A DNA stretch of 64,000 nucleotides from Paracandidimonas soli (GCF_004342005.1 NZ_SMBX01000007.1:121831-185830), one strand, 5' to 3'. Numbered from the stretch's first letter, positions 35,039 to 43,772 are shown. The notes: generated from the sequence alone by a model not told the origin. Made by a program: numbers and translations.

Positions 35039-36118
35039 TCATGCGGCAACCGCGGCCGCCAGGCGCGCGCGTACGGCTTGCGTCACATCCTGCGTCCTTG
35101 CCTTGCCGCCAAGATCCGCCGTGTGCAGCGACGGATCCGCCGTCACGGCCTCGATGGCCTGCATCAATACCTTGGCGGCCTCTTGCTCGCCCAGATGCTC
35201 GAGCAGCATGACCACCGACCAGAATGTGCCGATCGGATTCGCCAGCCCCTTGCCCATGATGTCGAACGCGGAGCCATGGATGGGCTCGAACATCGAGGGA
35301 TAGCGGCGTTCGGGATCGATATTGCCGGTCGGCGCAATGCCCAGGCTGCCGGCCAGCGCCGCGGCCAGATCGCTCAGGATGTCCGCATGCAAATTGGTCG
35401 CCACGATCGTATCCAGCGACGCAGGCCGGTTCACCATGCGCGCCGTGGCGGCATCGACCAGCTCCTTGTCCCACGTCACGTCGGGAAACTCTTTCGCGAT
35501 CTCCACGGCGATTTCGTCCCACATCACCATCGCATGTCGCTGGGCGTTCGACTTGGTGATCACGGTCAGCAGCTTGCGCGGCCTGGATTGCGCAAGCCGG
35601 AACGCGAAACGCAGGATGCGCTCCACGCCCGCGCGCGTCATCATGCTGACATCCGTCGCCGCTTCGAGCGGGTGCCCCTGGTGCACGCGGCCGCCGACGC
35701 CCGCGTACTCGCCTTCCGAGTTCTCGCGCACGATCACCCAGTCGAGGTCTCCGGGGCCGCAGCGCTTCAGCGGCGCATCGATGCCGGGCAGGATGCGCGT
35801 CGGACGGACATTGGCGTACTGGTCCAGCCCCTGGCAGATCTTCAGGCGCAGTCCCCACAACGTGACGTGATCGGGAATATGCGGATCACCGGCGGAACCG
35901 AACAGGATGGCGTCCTTGTCACGCAATGCGTCGAGACCGTCTTCGGGCATCATCACCCCGTGCCGGCGGTAGTAGTCGCCGCCCCAGTCGAAATCCTCGA
36001 ACACGAAGCGGAACCCGGATCCCGAGTCCGCCAGGGCCTCCATGACCTCGCGGCCTGCGGGTATGACTTCCTTGCCGATGCCGTCACCGGGGATCGTGGC
36101 GATACGGTATGTCTTCAT
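35039..36118 (-). CDS. ttuC: Tartrate/D-malate dehydrogenase (TtuC/DmlA family)
   Basis: A 359-residue decarboxylating beta-hydroxyacid dehydrogenase. YRIATIPGDGIGKEVIPAG is the N-terminal NAD domain. VRPTRILPGIDAPL and the substrate-binding VRENSEGEYAGVGGRVH distinguish the tartrate/D-malate branch from isopropylmalate dehydrogenase. Metal ligands lie in ATNLHADILSDLAAALAGS, and EPIHGSAFDIMGKGLANP closes the active site. It oxidises tartrate or D-malate with NAD+. The divergent LysR at 36224 mirrors the E. coli dmlA-dmlR arrangement. Confidence 0.92.
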   Translation of the reverse strand: MKTYRIATIPGDGIGKEVIPAGREVMEALADSGSGFRFVFEDFDWGGDYYRRHGVMMPEDGLDALRDKDAILFGSAGDPHIPDHVTLWGLRLKICQGLDQYANVRPTRILPGIDAPLKRCGPGDLDWVIVRENSEGEYAGVGGRVHQGHPLEAATDVSMMTRAGVERILRFAFRLAQSRPRKLLTVITKSNAQRHAMVMWDEIAVEIAKEFPDVTWDKELVDAATARMVNRPASLDTIVATNLHADILSDLAAALAGSLGIAPTGNIDPERRYPSMFEPIHGSAFDIMGKGLANPIGTFWSVVMLLEHLGEQEAAKVLMQAIEAVTADPSLHTADLGGKARTQDVTQAVRARLAAAVAA

Positions 36119-36162
36119 GTGCGTTCCAGGAGAAAGTGTTCACAGGCACTGATTCTGCATGA

Positions 36163-36191
36163 TTGACACATCGACGGACCGACAATAAAGT
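36163..36191 (+). promoter_or_regulatory. Sigma70-type promoter candidate for the LysR gene at 36224
   Basis: TTGACA at 36163-36168 is followed after 17 nt by TAAAGT at 36186-36191. It is 33 nt upstream of the LysR start and inside the divergent ttuC-LysR intergenic region, where regulator binding would also affect ttuC. Confidence 0.45.
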
Positions 36192-36223
36192 TAAACCATC
36201 ATCAACCTTAAGTTGAAGGCAGC

Positions 36224-37147
36224 ATGGCCGCGCAACTTATTCAGCCGTCCGAACTCGGTTTCTTCAGCACCGTGGCTGCCGCCAGCAGCCTGAGCACCGC
36301 TGCGCGGGATCTCGGCGTTTCCACGGCGGCCGTCAGCAAGCGCCTGGCCCAGATGGAGGCGCGCATCGGCATCCCCCTGGTCATCCGCACGACGCGGCGC
36401 ATGAGCCTGACGCCCGAAGGCGAGCTCTATCTCGAATACGCGCGGCGGATACTGGACGAGCTGGACCAGCTGAACCAGCAATTGAACAACGCCAAGAAAA
36501 AGCCGCGCGGCCTGCTGCGCGTCAATGCCACGCTGGGCTTCGGCCGCATGCATGTCGCGCCGGTCATTTCCGCCTATGTCGCGGCCTACCCGGAAGTGGA
36601 CGTGCAATTGCAGCTATCCGCTGACCCTCCCGCTCTGACGGAAGATGCGTTCGATATCTGCATCCGTTTCGGCGCGCCGCCCGACGCGCGCATCGTTGCG
36701 AGAAAGCTCGCGTCCAATCGCCGGCTGCTGTGCGCTTCTCCCGAATACCTGCGCAGGCACGGCCTGCCCGCTACGCCCGCGGACCTGCGCCATCACAACT
36801 GCATCGGCATCCGGCAGGGCAGCGATGCCTACGGCGTATGGCGCCTGACCTCCGGCAAAGGCAGGAAAGAGCGCACCGAATCCGTCCACATCCGCGGCAA
36901 CCTGACCACCAACGATGGCGAAATCGCCGTGAACTGGGCGCTGGAAGGCCACGGCATCCTGATGCGGGCCGAGTGGGACATCCGGCGCCACCTGCAAAGC
37001 GGACGCCTGATCCAGGTACTGCCCGGGTACCACACGCCGGAAGCCGATATCTATGCCGTCTATCACCAGCGGCACCAGCAGTCCTCCAGGATACGGCTGT
37101 TCACCGGCTTCCTGACAAAGCAGTTCGCGCTGTTCCAGGCGGATTAG
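36224..37147 (+). CDS. LysR-family regulator (DmlR-like)
   Basis: A 307-residue regulator. The HTH reads SELGFFSTVAAASSLSTAAR, then VSTAAVSKRLAQMEARIG and RTTRRMSLTPEGE, the pattern of the AaeR/DmlR branch. The effector domain includes GLLRVNATLGFGRMHVAPVI and ICIRFGAPPDARIVARKL. It is divergent from ttuC, so a role as the activator of the tartrate/D-malate dehydrogenase and the linked Bug gene is likely, by analogy with DmlR. Confidence 0.92.
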   Translation: MAAQLIQPSELGFFSTVAAASSLSTAARDLGVSTAAVSKRLAQMEARIGIPLVIRTTRRMSLTPEGELYLEYARRILDELDQLNQQLNNAKKKPRGLLRVNATLGFGRMHVAPVISAYVAAYPEVDVQLQLSADPPALTEDAFDICIRFGAPPDARIVARKLASNRRLLCASPEYLRRHGLPATPADLRHHNCIGIRQGSDAYGVWRLTSGKGRKERTESVHIRGNLTTNDGEIAVNWALEGHGILMRAEWDIRRHLQSGRLIQVLPGYHTPEADIYAVYHQRHQQSSRIRLFTGFLTKQFALFQAD

Positions 37148-37161
37148 CCGGCGGCCCCTGA

Positions 37162-37377
37162 TCACCCTTGCTTGGGAAAATACCCCAGCATGTGGCTCAA
37201 CCGCTCGGCGTTCGCCTTGAGGGCGGCTCCCATGTTTTTTTCCCACGCGTCATCGAAGCGGTTGCGGGGGATGGTCAGGCAGACGGAGCCGACGACCTTG
37301 CCGCCGGCATTGAAGAACGGCGCGCCCAGCCCTATGGATCCCTCCACGCGCTGGCCCTTCGTAAAGGCAGGGATCAT
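37162..37377 (-). pseudogene. 3' remnant of an IclR-family regulator gene
   Basis: Only about 70 C-terminal residues remain. They match the end of an IclR effector domain: KGQRVEGSIGLGAPFF, GKVVGSVCLTIPRNRFDD, and a final helix with KANAERLSHMLGY. IclR proteins are normally about 250 residues and need the N-terminal HTH, which is absent. A TGA stop lies in frame directly upstream of the ATG at 37377. The break coincides with the disturbed 5' end of the flavin dehydrogenase gene on the other strand. Confidence 0.75.
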
Positions 37378-37380
37378 TCA

Positions 37381-38634
37381 GCCCGACTCCCGATCCCGCG
37401 CATCTTTCCAGGATGTGGGACGATTCCGGAAAACCGCTATCGCCCCCATGGTCTCCCGGAACGGTCGAGCTCCTACCATAGACGCCTCACGCCCAACCCG
37501 GGCGTCCGCAGGCGGCTGCCCAGGCCGCTGTTCGGCTACGTCAGCGGAGCCACGGAAAACAACGTTTCGCTGCGGGCCAACCGGCTCCAGTTCGATGTCC
37601 ATGCCTGGGTAACGCGCGCCATGGTCAACGTGGCGAAGCGCGACCAGTCCGCCAGCCTGTTCGGCCGCACCTACCAATCCCCGTTCGGCATCGCCCCCAT
37701 GGGGATCTGCGCGCTGACTGCCTACCGGGGAGACCTGATGCTCTCCCGGGCGGCGGCCGATGCAGGCATTCCCATGGTACTGAGCAGCTCGTCCCTGATC
37801 CGCCTGGAAGACGTTGCCGAACAGGCGCCCGGCACATGGTTCCAGAGCTACCTGCCGCGCGGCGAGCAGGAAGCGGCGGGCCTGTTCCAGCGGCTGCGCG
37901 ATTCCCGCTACGAGGTGCTGGTTATCACCGTTGACTCCGCCGTCGTGCCGAACCGCGAGAACAATCTGCGCAACGGCTTCAAGACGCCGCTGCGGCCGAA
38001 CCTGTCCCTGCTGTACCAGGGCGTGACCCATCCCCGCTGGGCCTGCGGCACCTTCCTGCGCACTCTGCTGCGCCACGGCATGCCGTATTTCGAAAATGCC
38101 TCCGACAAGCGCGGCGCCCCGCTGATCGCGCGTGATGTCACACGCGACTTCTCGGGCCGGGAGCACCTGGACTGGGACACGCTCAAGTTCGTCCGCAAGC
38201 AATGGACCGGTCCCCTGGTACTCAAGGGCATCCTGGATCCCGAGGACGCCAGGAAGGCGAGCGCCGCGGGAGTCGACGGCATCATCGTTTCCAACCATGG
38301 CGGCCGCCAGCTCGACCATACGGTGGCGCCATTGCAGGTGCTGCCGGAGATCGCCGACGCCGCCAGGAACATGACCGTGATGGCGGACAGTGGTTTCCGC
38401 CGCGGCACGGACGTGCTCAAGGCCCTGGCGCTGGGCGCGCAGTTCGTCTTCGTCGGCCGCCCTTTCAATTACGCCGCCGCCCTGGCCGGATACGACGGCG
38501 TCGCCCATGCCATTGCCCTGCTGCGCGCCGAAATCCACGCCGACATGGGCCTGCTGGGCATCAACCGGCTCCAGGAGCTGAATCCCGCGCGGCTGCGTCC
38601 GGGCCTGGTTCGAAGCGCCTTCCAGGCGTCATAA
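37381..38634 (+). CDS. FMN-dependent alpha-hydroxy-acid dehydrogenase, 5' end disrupted
   Basis: An L-lactate/mandelate dehydrogenase-type TIM barrel. From RRRLPRPLFGYVSGATENN onward all features are present: FGIAPMGICAL, SSSSLIRLEDVAEQ, WFQSYLPRGEQ, the catalytic His in IIVSNHGGRQLDHTVAP and FVGRPFNYAAALAG. About 376 residues are normal. The 15-20 residues that precede this point in homologues are not recognisable, and no in-frame ATG or GTG occurs between 37381 and the conserved part. The frame continues upstream only through sequence antisense to the IclR remnant. The gene has therefore probably lost its start; it may be dead or may use a non-canonical start. Confidence 0.75.
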   Translation, partial: ARLPIPRIFPGCGTIPENRYRPHGLPERSSSYHRRLTPNPGVRRRLPRPLFGYVSGATENNVSLRANRLQFDVHAWVTRAMVNVAKRDQSASLFGRTYQSPFGIAPMGICALTAYRGDLMLSRAAADAGIPMVLSSSSLIRLEDVAEQAPGTWFQSYLPRGEQEAAGLFQRLRDSRYEVLVITVDSAVVPNRENNLRNGFKTPLRPNLSLLYQGVTHPRWACGTFLRTLLRHGMPYFENASDKRGAPLIARDVTRDFSGREHLDWDTLKFVRKQWTGPLVLKGILDPEDARKASAAGVDGIIVSNHGGRQLDHTVAPLQVLPEIADAARNMTVMADSGFRRGTDVLKALALGAQFVFVGRPFNYAAALAGYDGVAHAIALLRAEIHADMGLLGINRLQELNPARLRPGLVRSAFQAS

Positions 38635-38757
38635 TGAGCCCGGACCCGGGCATCGTCCCACATAGTGGGCAGCGCCCGGGGCAGGCTGCGCATCCGGCTA
38701 TCCCATGCCGGGTGATATAGCGCCAAAATAGAGATACCCATTATGGAGACTTGCGTT

Positions 38758-39927
38758 ATGAACACCCTGCCTGGCGAACCGCACGCCGAGCCCAGAACTT
38801 TCCTTGGATATCCACGCGCCGACGGCCGCGCCGGCACCCGCAACCAGCTCGGCGTCATCATCGTCGGCAACTGTGCCGCCACGGCCGCGCGCCATGTCGC
38901 CGACCACTTCACGGCGCAGCGGCTGGCCGCCTACCCCAACGTCGACGGCGTCGTGCCGTTCATCCATGAACTCGGCTGTGGCATGGAAAAAAGCGGCGAG
39001 CCCATGGACCTGCTGCGCCGCACCCTGGGCGGCGTCATCCGCAACCCCAATATCGCCGGCATCGTGGTCATGGCGCTGGGCTGTGAGCGCAACAATATCT
39101 ACGCCTTCCTGGAGCAGGAAGGGCTGGAATCCAACCCCATGCTCAAGACCGTCGTCCTGCAGGAAGTGGGCGGAACCGCAAAAGCCGTCGCGGAAGGCGT
39201 GGCGGCGCTCGAGGCCATGCTGCCCGTCGCCAACCAGGTCGCCCGCACGCCCGTTCCCGTCTCCAGGCTCGTGCTCGGCATCCCGGCCACCCCGGGCGGA
39301 AATGACGCCGTGCGCGCGGCGCTAGGCGTCGCCACGGACCTGCTGATCGCAGACGGCGCCACCGTCATCGTGTCGGATACGCGCAGCAGCGGGCCCGCGC
39401 TGCGCGCCCGTGCCGCCACGCCCAAGGTCGGCGCCGGCATCGAGCAGCGCATCGAATGGTGGGGGCAGTACACCAAGGGGCGCGACACCGGCGCAGCCGC
39501 CCCGGCCGCCGCCTGGCAGCAGCTGGGCTCCAGTCCGCTGCAGGCGGTATTCGGCTATGCCCATGCATTGCCGTCCCAGGGCCTGGTCCTGATGGATGCG
39601 CCGGGCTATGAAGCCGTCGCGGCCACAGGGCAGATCGCCTCGGGCGCCACCCTGGCCTGCATGATCTCCGCCGACGGCAATCCGTTCAACGCCCCCGGCG
39701 TCCCTACCGTCAACGTCGCTCCGGACTCCGGACTGTACGCACGCTACACGGACGACATGGATTTCGACGCCGGCCCTGCCGCCGACGGCGGCAGCAGCCC
39801 CGAAGCCATGGGCGAGCGCCTGCTGGCGCACCTGCTGGCGGTTGCATCGGGCGCCCCCACCTGTGGCGAGGCCCTGGGAGCGGGCGAGAACGAATTCGTA
39901 CCATGGCCGATCGGCGTGTTCGCTTGA
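38758..39927 (+). CDS. UxaA-family protein without SAF domain
   Basis: A 389-residue protein from the ATG at 38758 (GGAG nine bases upstream). It matches the C-terminal dehydratase domain of altronate/galactarate dehydratases: FLGYPRADGRAGTRNQLGV, PFIHELGCGMEKSGEPMDLL, VVMALGCERNNIYAF and a final ENEFVPWPIGVFA. It lacks both the CGGSD motif and the TGRGS motif found in the partner gene at 39941, and it has no SAF domain. It is 13 nt upstream of that gene. A hetero-oligomeric dehydratase is possible (inference). Confidence 0.82.
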   Translation: MNTLPGEPHAEPRTFLGYPRADGRAGTRNQLGVIIVGNCAATAARHVADHFTAQRLAAYPNVDGVVPFIHELGCGMEKSGEPMDLLRRTLGGVIRNPNIAGIVVMALGCERNNIYAFLEQEGLESNPMLKTVVLQEVGGTAKAVAEGVAALEAMLPVANQVARTPVPVSRLVLGIPATPGGNDAVRAALGVATDLLIADGATVIVSDTRSSGPALRARAATPKVGAGIEQRIEWWGQYTKGRDTGAAAPAAAWQQLGSSPLQAVFGYAHALPSQGLVLMDAPGYEAVAATGQIASGATLACMISADGNPFNAPGVPTVNVAPDSGLYARYTDDMDFDAGPAADGGSSPEAMGERLLAHLLAVASGAPTCGEALGAGENEFVPWPIGVFA

Positions 39928-39940
39928 AGGAATTGCACAC

Positions 39941-41527
39941 ATGACTACCACCGTAGCCCCCAAGGCGCTCAACATCACGTCTTCCGTCGAGCCGACGGAA
40001 GCCATGCGCAAGAACCCCGCCATCCGCCTGGATCCCAATGACAACGTCGTCGTGGCGCGCATCGAAATTCCGCCCGGCACGCAAATCACGTCCGAGAACG
40101 TCGTTACACTGCAGAAGGTTCCCGCCGGCCACAAGATCGCAACGCGCGACCTGAAGCAGGGCGAGCCCATCCTGAAATACAACACGACGATCGGATTCGC
40201 ATCGGAAGACACGCCCGCCGGCACCTGGATGCACAGCCACAACATCCGCTTCGACGAGGTCCAGAAGGACTACCGCCACGGCCTGGACTACGTGCCCACT
40301 GAAGTTCTGGCGCCGGAACAGCGCGCGCGCTTTCTCGGCTTTTTGCGGGCAGACGGCAGGGTCGCCACGCGCAACTGGGTCGGCGTGTTCGCCGTCACCC
40401 ACCGCGCGGCAACCGTCGTCCGGCAGATCGCCCGCCACTTCGACAAAGACGCCATGGCGTCCTATCCCCAGGTCGATGGCGTTGCGCCCTTCACCCACGA
40501 GCTGGGCAACGGCATGGAACTTAGCGGCGAGCCCATGCAGATGCTGCATCGCACACTCGGCGGCACCATCAAGCATCCGAACATCGCCGGCGCCGTGATC
40601 GTCGCCTACGGCGGCGAAGACAACGACATCGATGCGCTGTTCGCCAGCCAGGGGCTGCAGGAAGGGCCGCTGCTGAAGAAGCTGATCATCCGCGACGAAG
40701 GCGGCACGCGCCGCGCAATCGAACGCGGCATCGCGCTCGTGCGGGAAATGCTGCCGGCCGCGGACCAACACAAGCGCGAACCCGTATCCGCCGAGCACAT
40801 CATGATCGGCCTGCAGTGCGGCGGCAGCGACGGCTTCTCCGGCCTGTCCGCCAATCCGGCGCTGGGCGTCGCCATGGAAATCCTGATCAGGAACGGCGGC
40901 ACCGCCATCCTGTCGGAAACCTCGGAAATCTTCGGCGTGGAGCAGACCCTGACCGCCCGCGCCCGCACGCCGGAAGTCGGCAAGAAGCTGGTGGCGCGCA
41001 TCGACTGGTGGCTGAAGTACAACGAAGGCCGCGACACTCAGATCAACGGCCAGGTCAGCCCCGGCAACAATGCCGGCGGCCTCGCCAATGTCCTGGAGAA
41101 ATCGCTGGGCGGCGCCAAGAAAGGCGGCAACGCGCCGCTGATGGAAGTCTACGAATACGCCGAGCCCGTGACGCAGCACGGCCTGGTCTTCATGGACACC
41201 CCGGGCTACGATCCGGTCGCCGCGACCGGACAGATCGCCGGCGGCGCCAACATGGTGTGCTTCACCACAGGCCGCGGATCATGCTATGGGTCGCTGCCCG
41301 CGCCGACCATGAAGCTCGCCAGCAACACGCCCATGTATGTCCGCATGGAAGCCGACATGGACATCAATTGCGGCGTGGTGATCGACGGCGACGTCTCGCT
41401 GGCGGAAATGGGCCAGCGGATCTTCGACCAGATCCTGCGCCATGCCTCGGGCGAGCCCACCAAGAGCGAAGCCCTGGGCGTGGGCGGCAACGAGTTCGTG
41501 CCCTGGCCGCTGGGCGTCACAGTCTAG
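39941..41527 (+). CDS. Altronate/galactarate dehydratase-type enzyme (UxaA family, SAF domain)
   Basis: A 528-residue protein. An N-terminal SAF domain (residues about 25-100: VVVARIEIPPGTQITSENVV) precedes the dehydratase domain. Key motifs are FLGFLRADGRVATRNWVGV, PFTHELGNGMELSGEPMQML, GLQCGGSDGFSGLSANPALG and CFTTGRGSCYG, with the normal ending GGNEFVPWPLGVTV. Where many homologues have a GCE motif this one has YGGEDND. It dehydrates sugar acids to 2-keto-3-deoxy acids in the cytosol. It pairs with the SAF-less paralogue immediately upstream. Confidence 0.88.
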   Translation: MTTTVAPKALNITSSVEPTEAMRKNPAIRLDPNDNVVVARIEIPPGTQITSENVVTLQKVPAGHKIATRDLKQGEPILKYNTTIGFASEDTPAGTWMHSHNIRFDEVQKDYRHGLDYVPTEVLAPEQRARFLGFLRADGRVATRNWVGVFAVTHRAATVVRQIARHFDKDAMASYPQVDGVAPFTHELGNGMELSGEPMQMLHRTLGGTIKHPNIAGAVIVAYGGEDNDIDALFASQGLQEGPLLKKLIIRDEGGTRRAIERGIALVREMLPAADQHKREPVSAEHIMIGLQCGGSDGFSGLSANPALGVAMEILIRNGGTAILSETSEIFGVEQTLTARARTPEVGKKLVARIDWWLKYNEGRDTQINGQVSPGNNAGGLANVLEKSLGGAKKGGNAPLMEVYEYAEPVTQHGLVFMDTPGYDPVAATGQIAGGANMVCFTTGRGSCYGSLPAPTMKLASNTPMYVRMEADMDINCGVVIDGDVSLAEMGQRIFDQILRHASGEPTKSEALGVGGNEFVPWPLGVTV

Positions 41528-41587
41528 GACGCACCGCCCGGATCATCGCATCGGTGCGGGCGGCATATCCGCTGCCTTATCGTTCTT

Positions 41588-42214
41588 CTAAAGTGCGATC
41601 TCGAACAGCCGCCCCGACAAGGGCGCGGCTTTCAGCATTTCCGGAGCCACGGGCTGGCGGGCGGTCGTCACATAGAGCTTGTCCAAGGACGCTCCGCCGA
41701 TCGCCACGCCCGTCGGATACGGTACAGGCAGCGGCACGGAACGATCGAAGGCCCCGTCTTCTCCCAGCCTGATGACGCTCCAGCCGCCGCGCAACGCGCT
41801 CCAGACCCCGCCCTGCGGATCGATGGCGATCCCGCTCAGGACTCCGGATCCGCGCGGAACGCTAGTCAGCCGGCGCACCCTGTCGGTTCCCGCCTGCAGC
41901 ATGAGGACGGAGCCGCTGTCCGGCGCAACGGCATACAGCCGCTGCCCGCAAGGACTCCAGACGATGTCCTGCACCGACTCGTCGATATGCCAGCGGCGGC
42001 GGAAGCCTCCCTGCTCATCGAACGTGCCGATCACGGACCTGTCCTGCCGGCCTGCCAGAACCGCCCAGAACTCTCCGTTCGGATGCACGCACATCGCTGC
42101 GGCCGGCATGGCTCGCCAGCCCTCCAGGGGATGCGCTATCCCGTCCGGCGTGATGCGGAAAGCCTCGTCGCTGCAGACCGCGTAGCCGACCTCGTCCCGC
42201 ACGCAGAATCCGAC
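41588..42214 (-). pseudogene. 5'-truncated SMP-30/gluconolactonase-like gene
   Basis: About 208 C-terminal residues of a six-bladed beta-propeller lactonase: AMCVHPNGEFWAVLAG, VQDIVWSPCGQRLYAVAPDS, LSGIAIDPQGGVWSALRGG, PYPTGVAIGGASLDKLYVTT and the final GRLFEIAL. SMP-30 proteins are about 290 residues. The first blade with its metal-ligand Glu is missing: similarity fades before VGFCVRDEVGYAV at about 42214, where the divergent cupin gene begins. The frame stays open upstream but only through sequence antisense to the cupin gene. The gene is probably inactive. Confidence 0.7.
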
Positions 42215-42901
42215 ATGGCCGTCATCCCCGCAGGCATCCGCGCAATCGCCCAGGCCGGCGAGGAAACGCTGGGCAGCGATGGCGACGCACTGTTCATCGT
42301 TCCACCGGGAGACAGCACGCTGGAGGTGCAAGGCAAGGGCATGGTCGTGCGCGTGTTCTCGCATCTTGCGAGCGACCTGGCCGCCATCGCCGCCAACCAG
42401 GCCGACTACGCCCGGCCCGTCGGAGATATCGCTCACTACAGGCGCAGGCCCGTACCGGAGGCGGGCCTGAAGCTGCAGTGCCATGCGCTGGCGGACCACA
42501 TTGTTGCGTCCAACGCCATTTCCAGGGTGTTCCGCTCCACCAACCTGATGCTGAACGTAATGGCCCCGTACGACGCCCCGCGCGACCCCAGGATACTGAA
42601 GCCGCACTCACACGCCGACTACGAGCAGATCACGATCTGCATGCAGGGGCGCTTCGCGCACCACCTGAGGACGCCATGGACAGTCGACTCCACGCAGTGG
42701 CGCGAGGACGCCCATCTCGAAGTGGACAGCCCGTCGACGCTCGTTATCCCCGCCAGGCTGATCCACACCACGCAAGCGCTGGAGGCGGGCTGCTGGCTGA
42801 TCGACGTATTCGGACCGCCCCGCGAGGACTTTTCCTCCATTCCGGGCTTCGTCCGCAATGCAGCGGATTATCCGATGGCCGGATCAGCGGCTCAGACATG
42901 A
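42215..42901 (+). CDS. Cupin-type protein, apparently missing its first domain
   Basis: About 228 residues from the ATG at 42215, with no Shine-Dalgarno sequence. The opening MAVIPAGIRAIAQAG looks like the last strands of a cupin domain, whose start is absent. A complete second cupin follows, with metal-ligand His in ILKPHSHADYEQITICMQG and LVIPARLIHTTQALEAG. It abuts the truncated SMP-30 gene head-to-head, so both have probably lost their 5' ends in one event. A bicupin sugar isomerase or dioxygenase is the likely ancestor. Confidence 0.6.
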   Translation: MAVIPAGIRAIAQAGEETLGSDGDALFIVPPGDSTLEVQGKGMVVRVFSHLASDLAAIAANQADYARPVGDIAHYRRRPVPEAGLKLQCHALADHIVASNAISRVFRSTNLMLNVMAPYDAPRDPRILKPHSHADYEQITICMQGRFAHHLRTPWTVDSTQWREDAHLEVDSPSTLVIPARLIHTTQALEAGCWLIDVFGPPREDFSSIPGFVRNAADYPMAGSAAQT

Positions 42902-42956
42902 TTGCGGGCCCGTCCTGAGACGGATACCGGCAACAACAAAGCACTCCGGCGGAATA

Positions 42957-42976
42957 CCAGACCCACGAGGGTCTGG
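42957..42976. terminator. Bidirectional terminator-like hairpin
   Basis: CCAGACCC and GGGTCTGG form a perfect 8-bp stem with an ACGA tetraloop between the converging cupin and PAP2-like genes. A pyrimidine-rich stretch (CGTTCTCTCG) follows on the + strand, but it is not a pure U-run. Confidence 0.55.
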
Positions 42977-42998
42977 CGTTCTCTCGCATGCGGCCTGT

Positions 42999-43589
42999 CT
43001 ACGACGCCACGAGCTTTCTCCCAAAGCGGGAATACCATTGAGCGACCCTGGCGCCCAGCCAGCCTACGATGGCCCCGGCCACCACTTCGACCGGCCAGTT
43101 CACCCCGGATATGATGCTTGCCAGGCATCCGAGCACCACATAGAACACCAGCCAACGCCTGACCCGCGCGCCGGCATACTTCCAGGACAAACAAGCGAGC
43201 ATCAGCGATATCGCGGGAGCGGATGCGGGCAGGCCTTCATGCCAGAGGACAGGGGCCGGTGCCGCCACGAGATCGGGAAATACCATCCATGGACGCGGCA
43301 TCAAGCTGATGTTCTGGAGCGTATATACAGCGCACCAGACGATACTGAAAGCTACCATCAGACCAACCATGAACTCGCCCATATTTTCGAGTTGCGTCTC
43401 GGTTGCCGTATGGCGGATCCTCAAATAACGGACGCAGACTGCAATGGCGACCAGGCCTGCCGCCCAATAGCCATAACCGTAGCTCATCGCCTTCCAGATA
43501 TCATGCAAATAGGGAAAGCTGAATGCATAAAGCATCTTGAACAGCCATTCGTTCAAGCCAAGCCAGTCGTAGAGCAATTCTTTCATCAT
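42999..43589 (-). CDS. PAP2-like membrane protein with degenerate catalytic motifs
   Basis: A 196-residue integral membrane protein with five or six hydrophobic segments in the PAP2 phosphatase arrangement. The family's three motifs are recognisable only in outline. MPRPWMVFP holds a trace of motif C1. PASAPAISLM replaces PSGH (C2). SGVNWPVEVVAGAIVG replaces SRxxxGxHxxxDVxAG (C3), with His changed to Asn and Asp to Glu. Lipid or undecaprenyl-phosphate phosphatase activity is therefore unlikely. It may be a structural or binding paralogue. It is convergent with the cupin gene and divergent from the antiporter operon. Confidence 0.7.
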   Translation of the reverse strand: MMKELLYDWLGLNEWLFKMLYAFSFPYLHDIWKAMSYGYGYWAAGLVAIAVCVRYLRIRHTATETQLENMGEFMVGLMVAFSIVWCAVYTLQNISLMPRPWMVFPDLVAAPAPVLWHEGLPASAPAISLMLACLSWKYAGARVRRWLVFYVVLGCLASIISGVNWPVEVVAGAIVGWLGARVAQWYSRFGRKLVAS

Positions 43590-43742
43590 TGTTCTCCCTC
43601 CGCCGCGCCGCAGCCACCTTATTGGCCGCTGCCATAGTCTCGTGCCGTAGAAACCATTCTGCCTCGCCGCCAGGAGTATCGGCAGGATCGATGAGCGGGT
43701 CCTTCAGAAAAATTTCCCGGAAAGTTCACCAATAAAGACACC

Positions 43743-43772
43743 GCGAACAATTCTGTTTATTTATGCGAACAA
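43743..43772. repeat. Direct repeat GCGAACAA upstream of the Mnh operon
   Basis: Two GCGAACAA copies (43743-43750 and 43765-43772) are 22 bp apart centre to centre, about two helical turns, in the 262-bp gap between the PAP2-like gene and mnhA. This spacing suits a dimeric or tandem activator. Nothing else recognisable is seen in this gap. Confidence 0.4.

Noticed and set aside
37162..42214. Inversion as the cause of both head-to-head scars
   Set aside because: Turning the segment round would again join 5'-truncated ends, so it does not restore any gene; deletions explain the data better.
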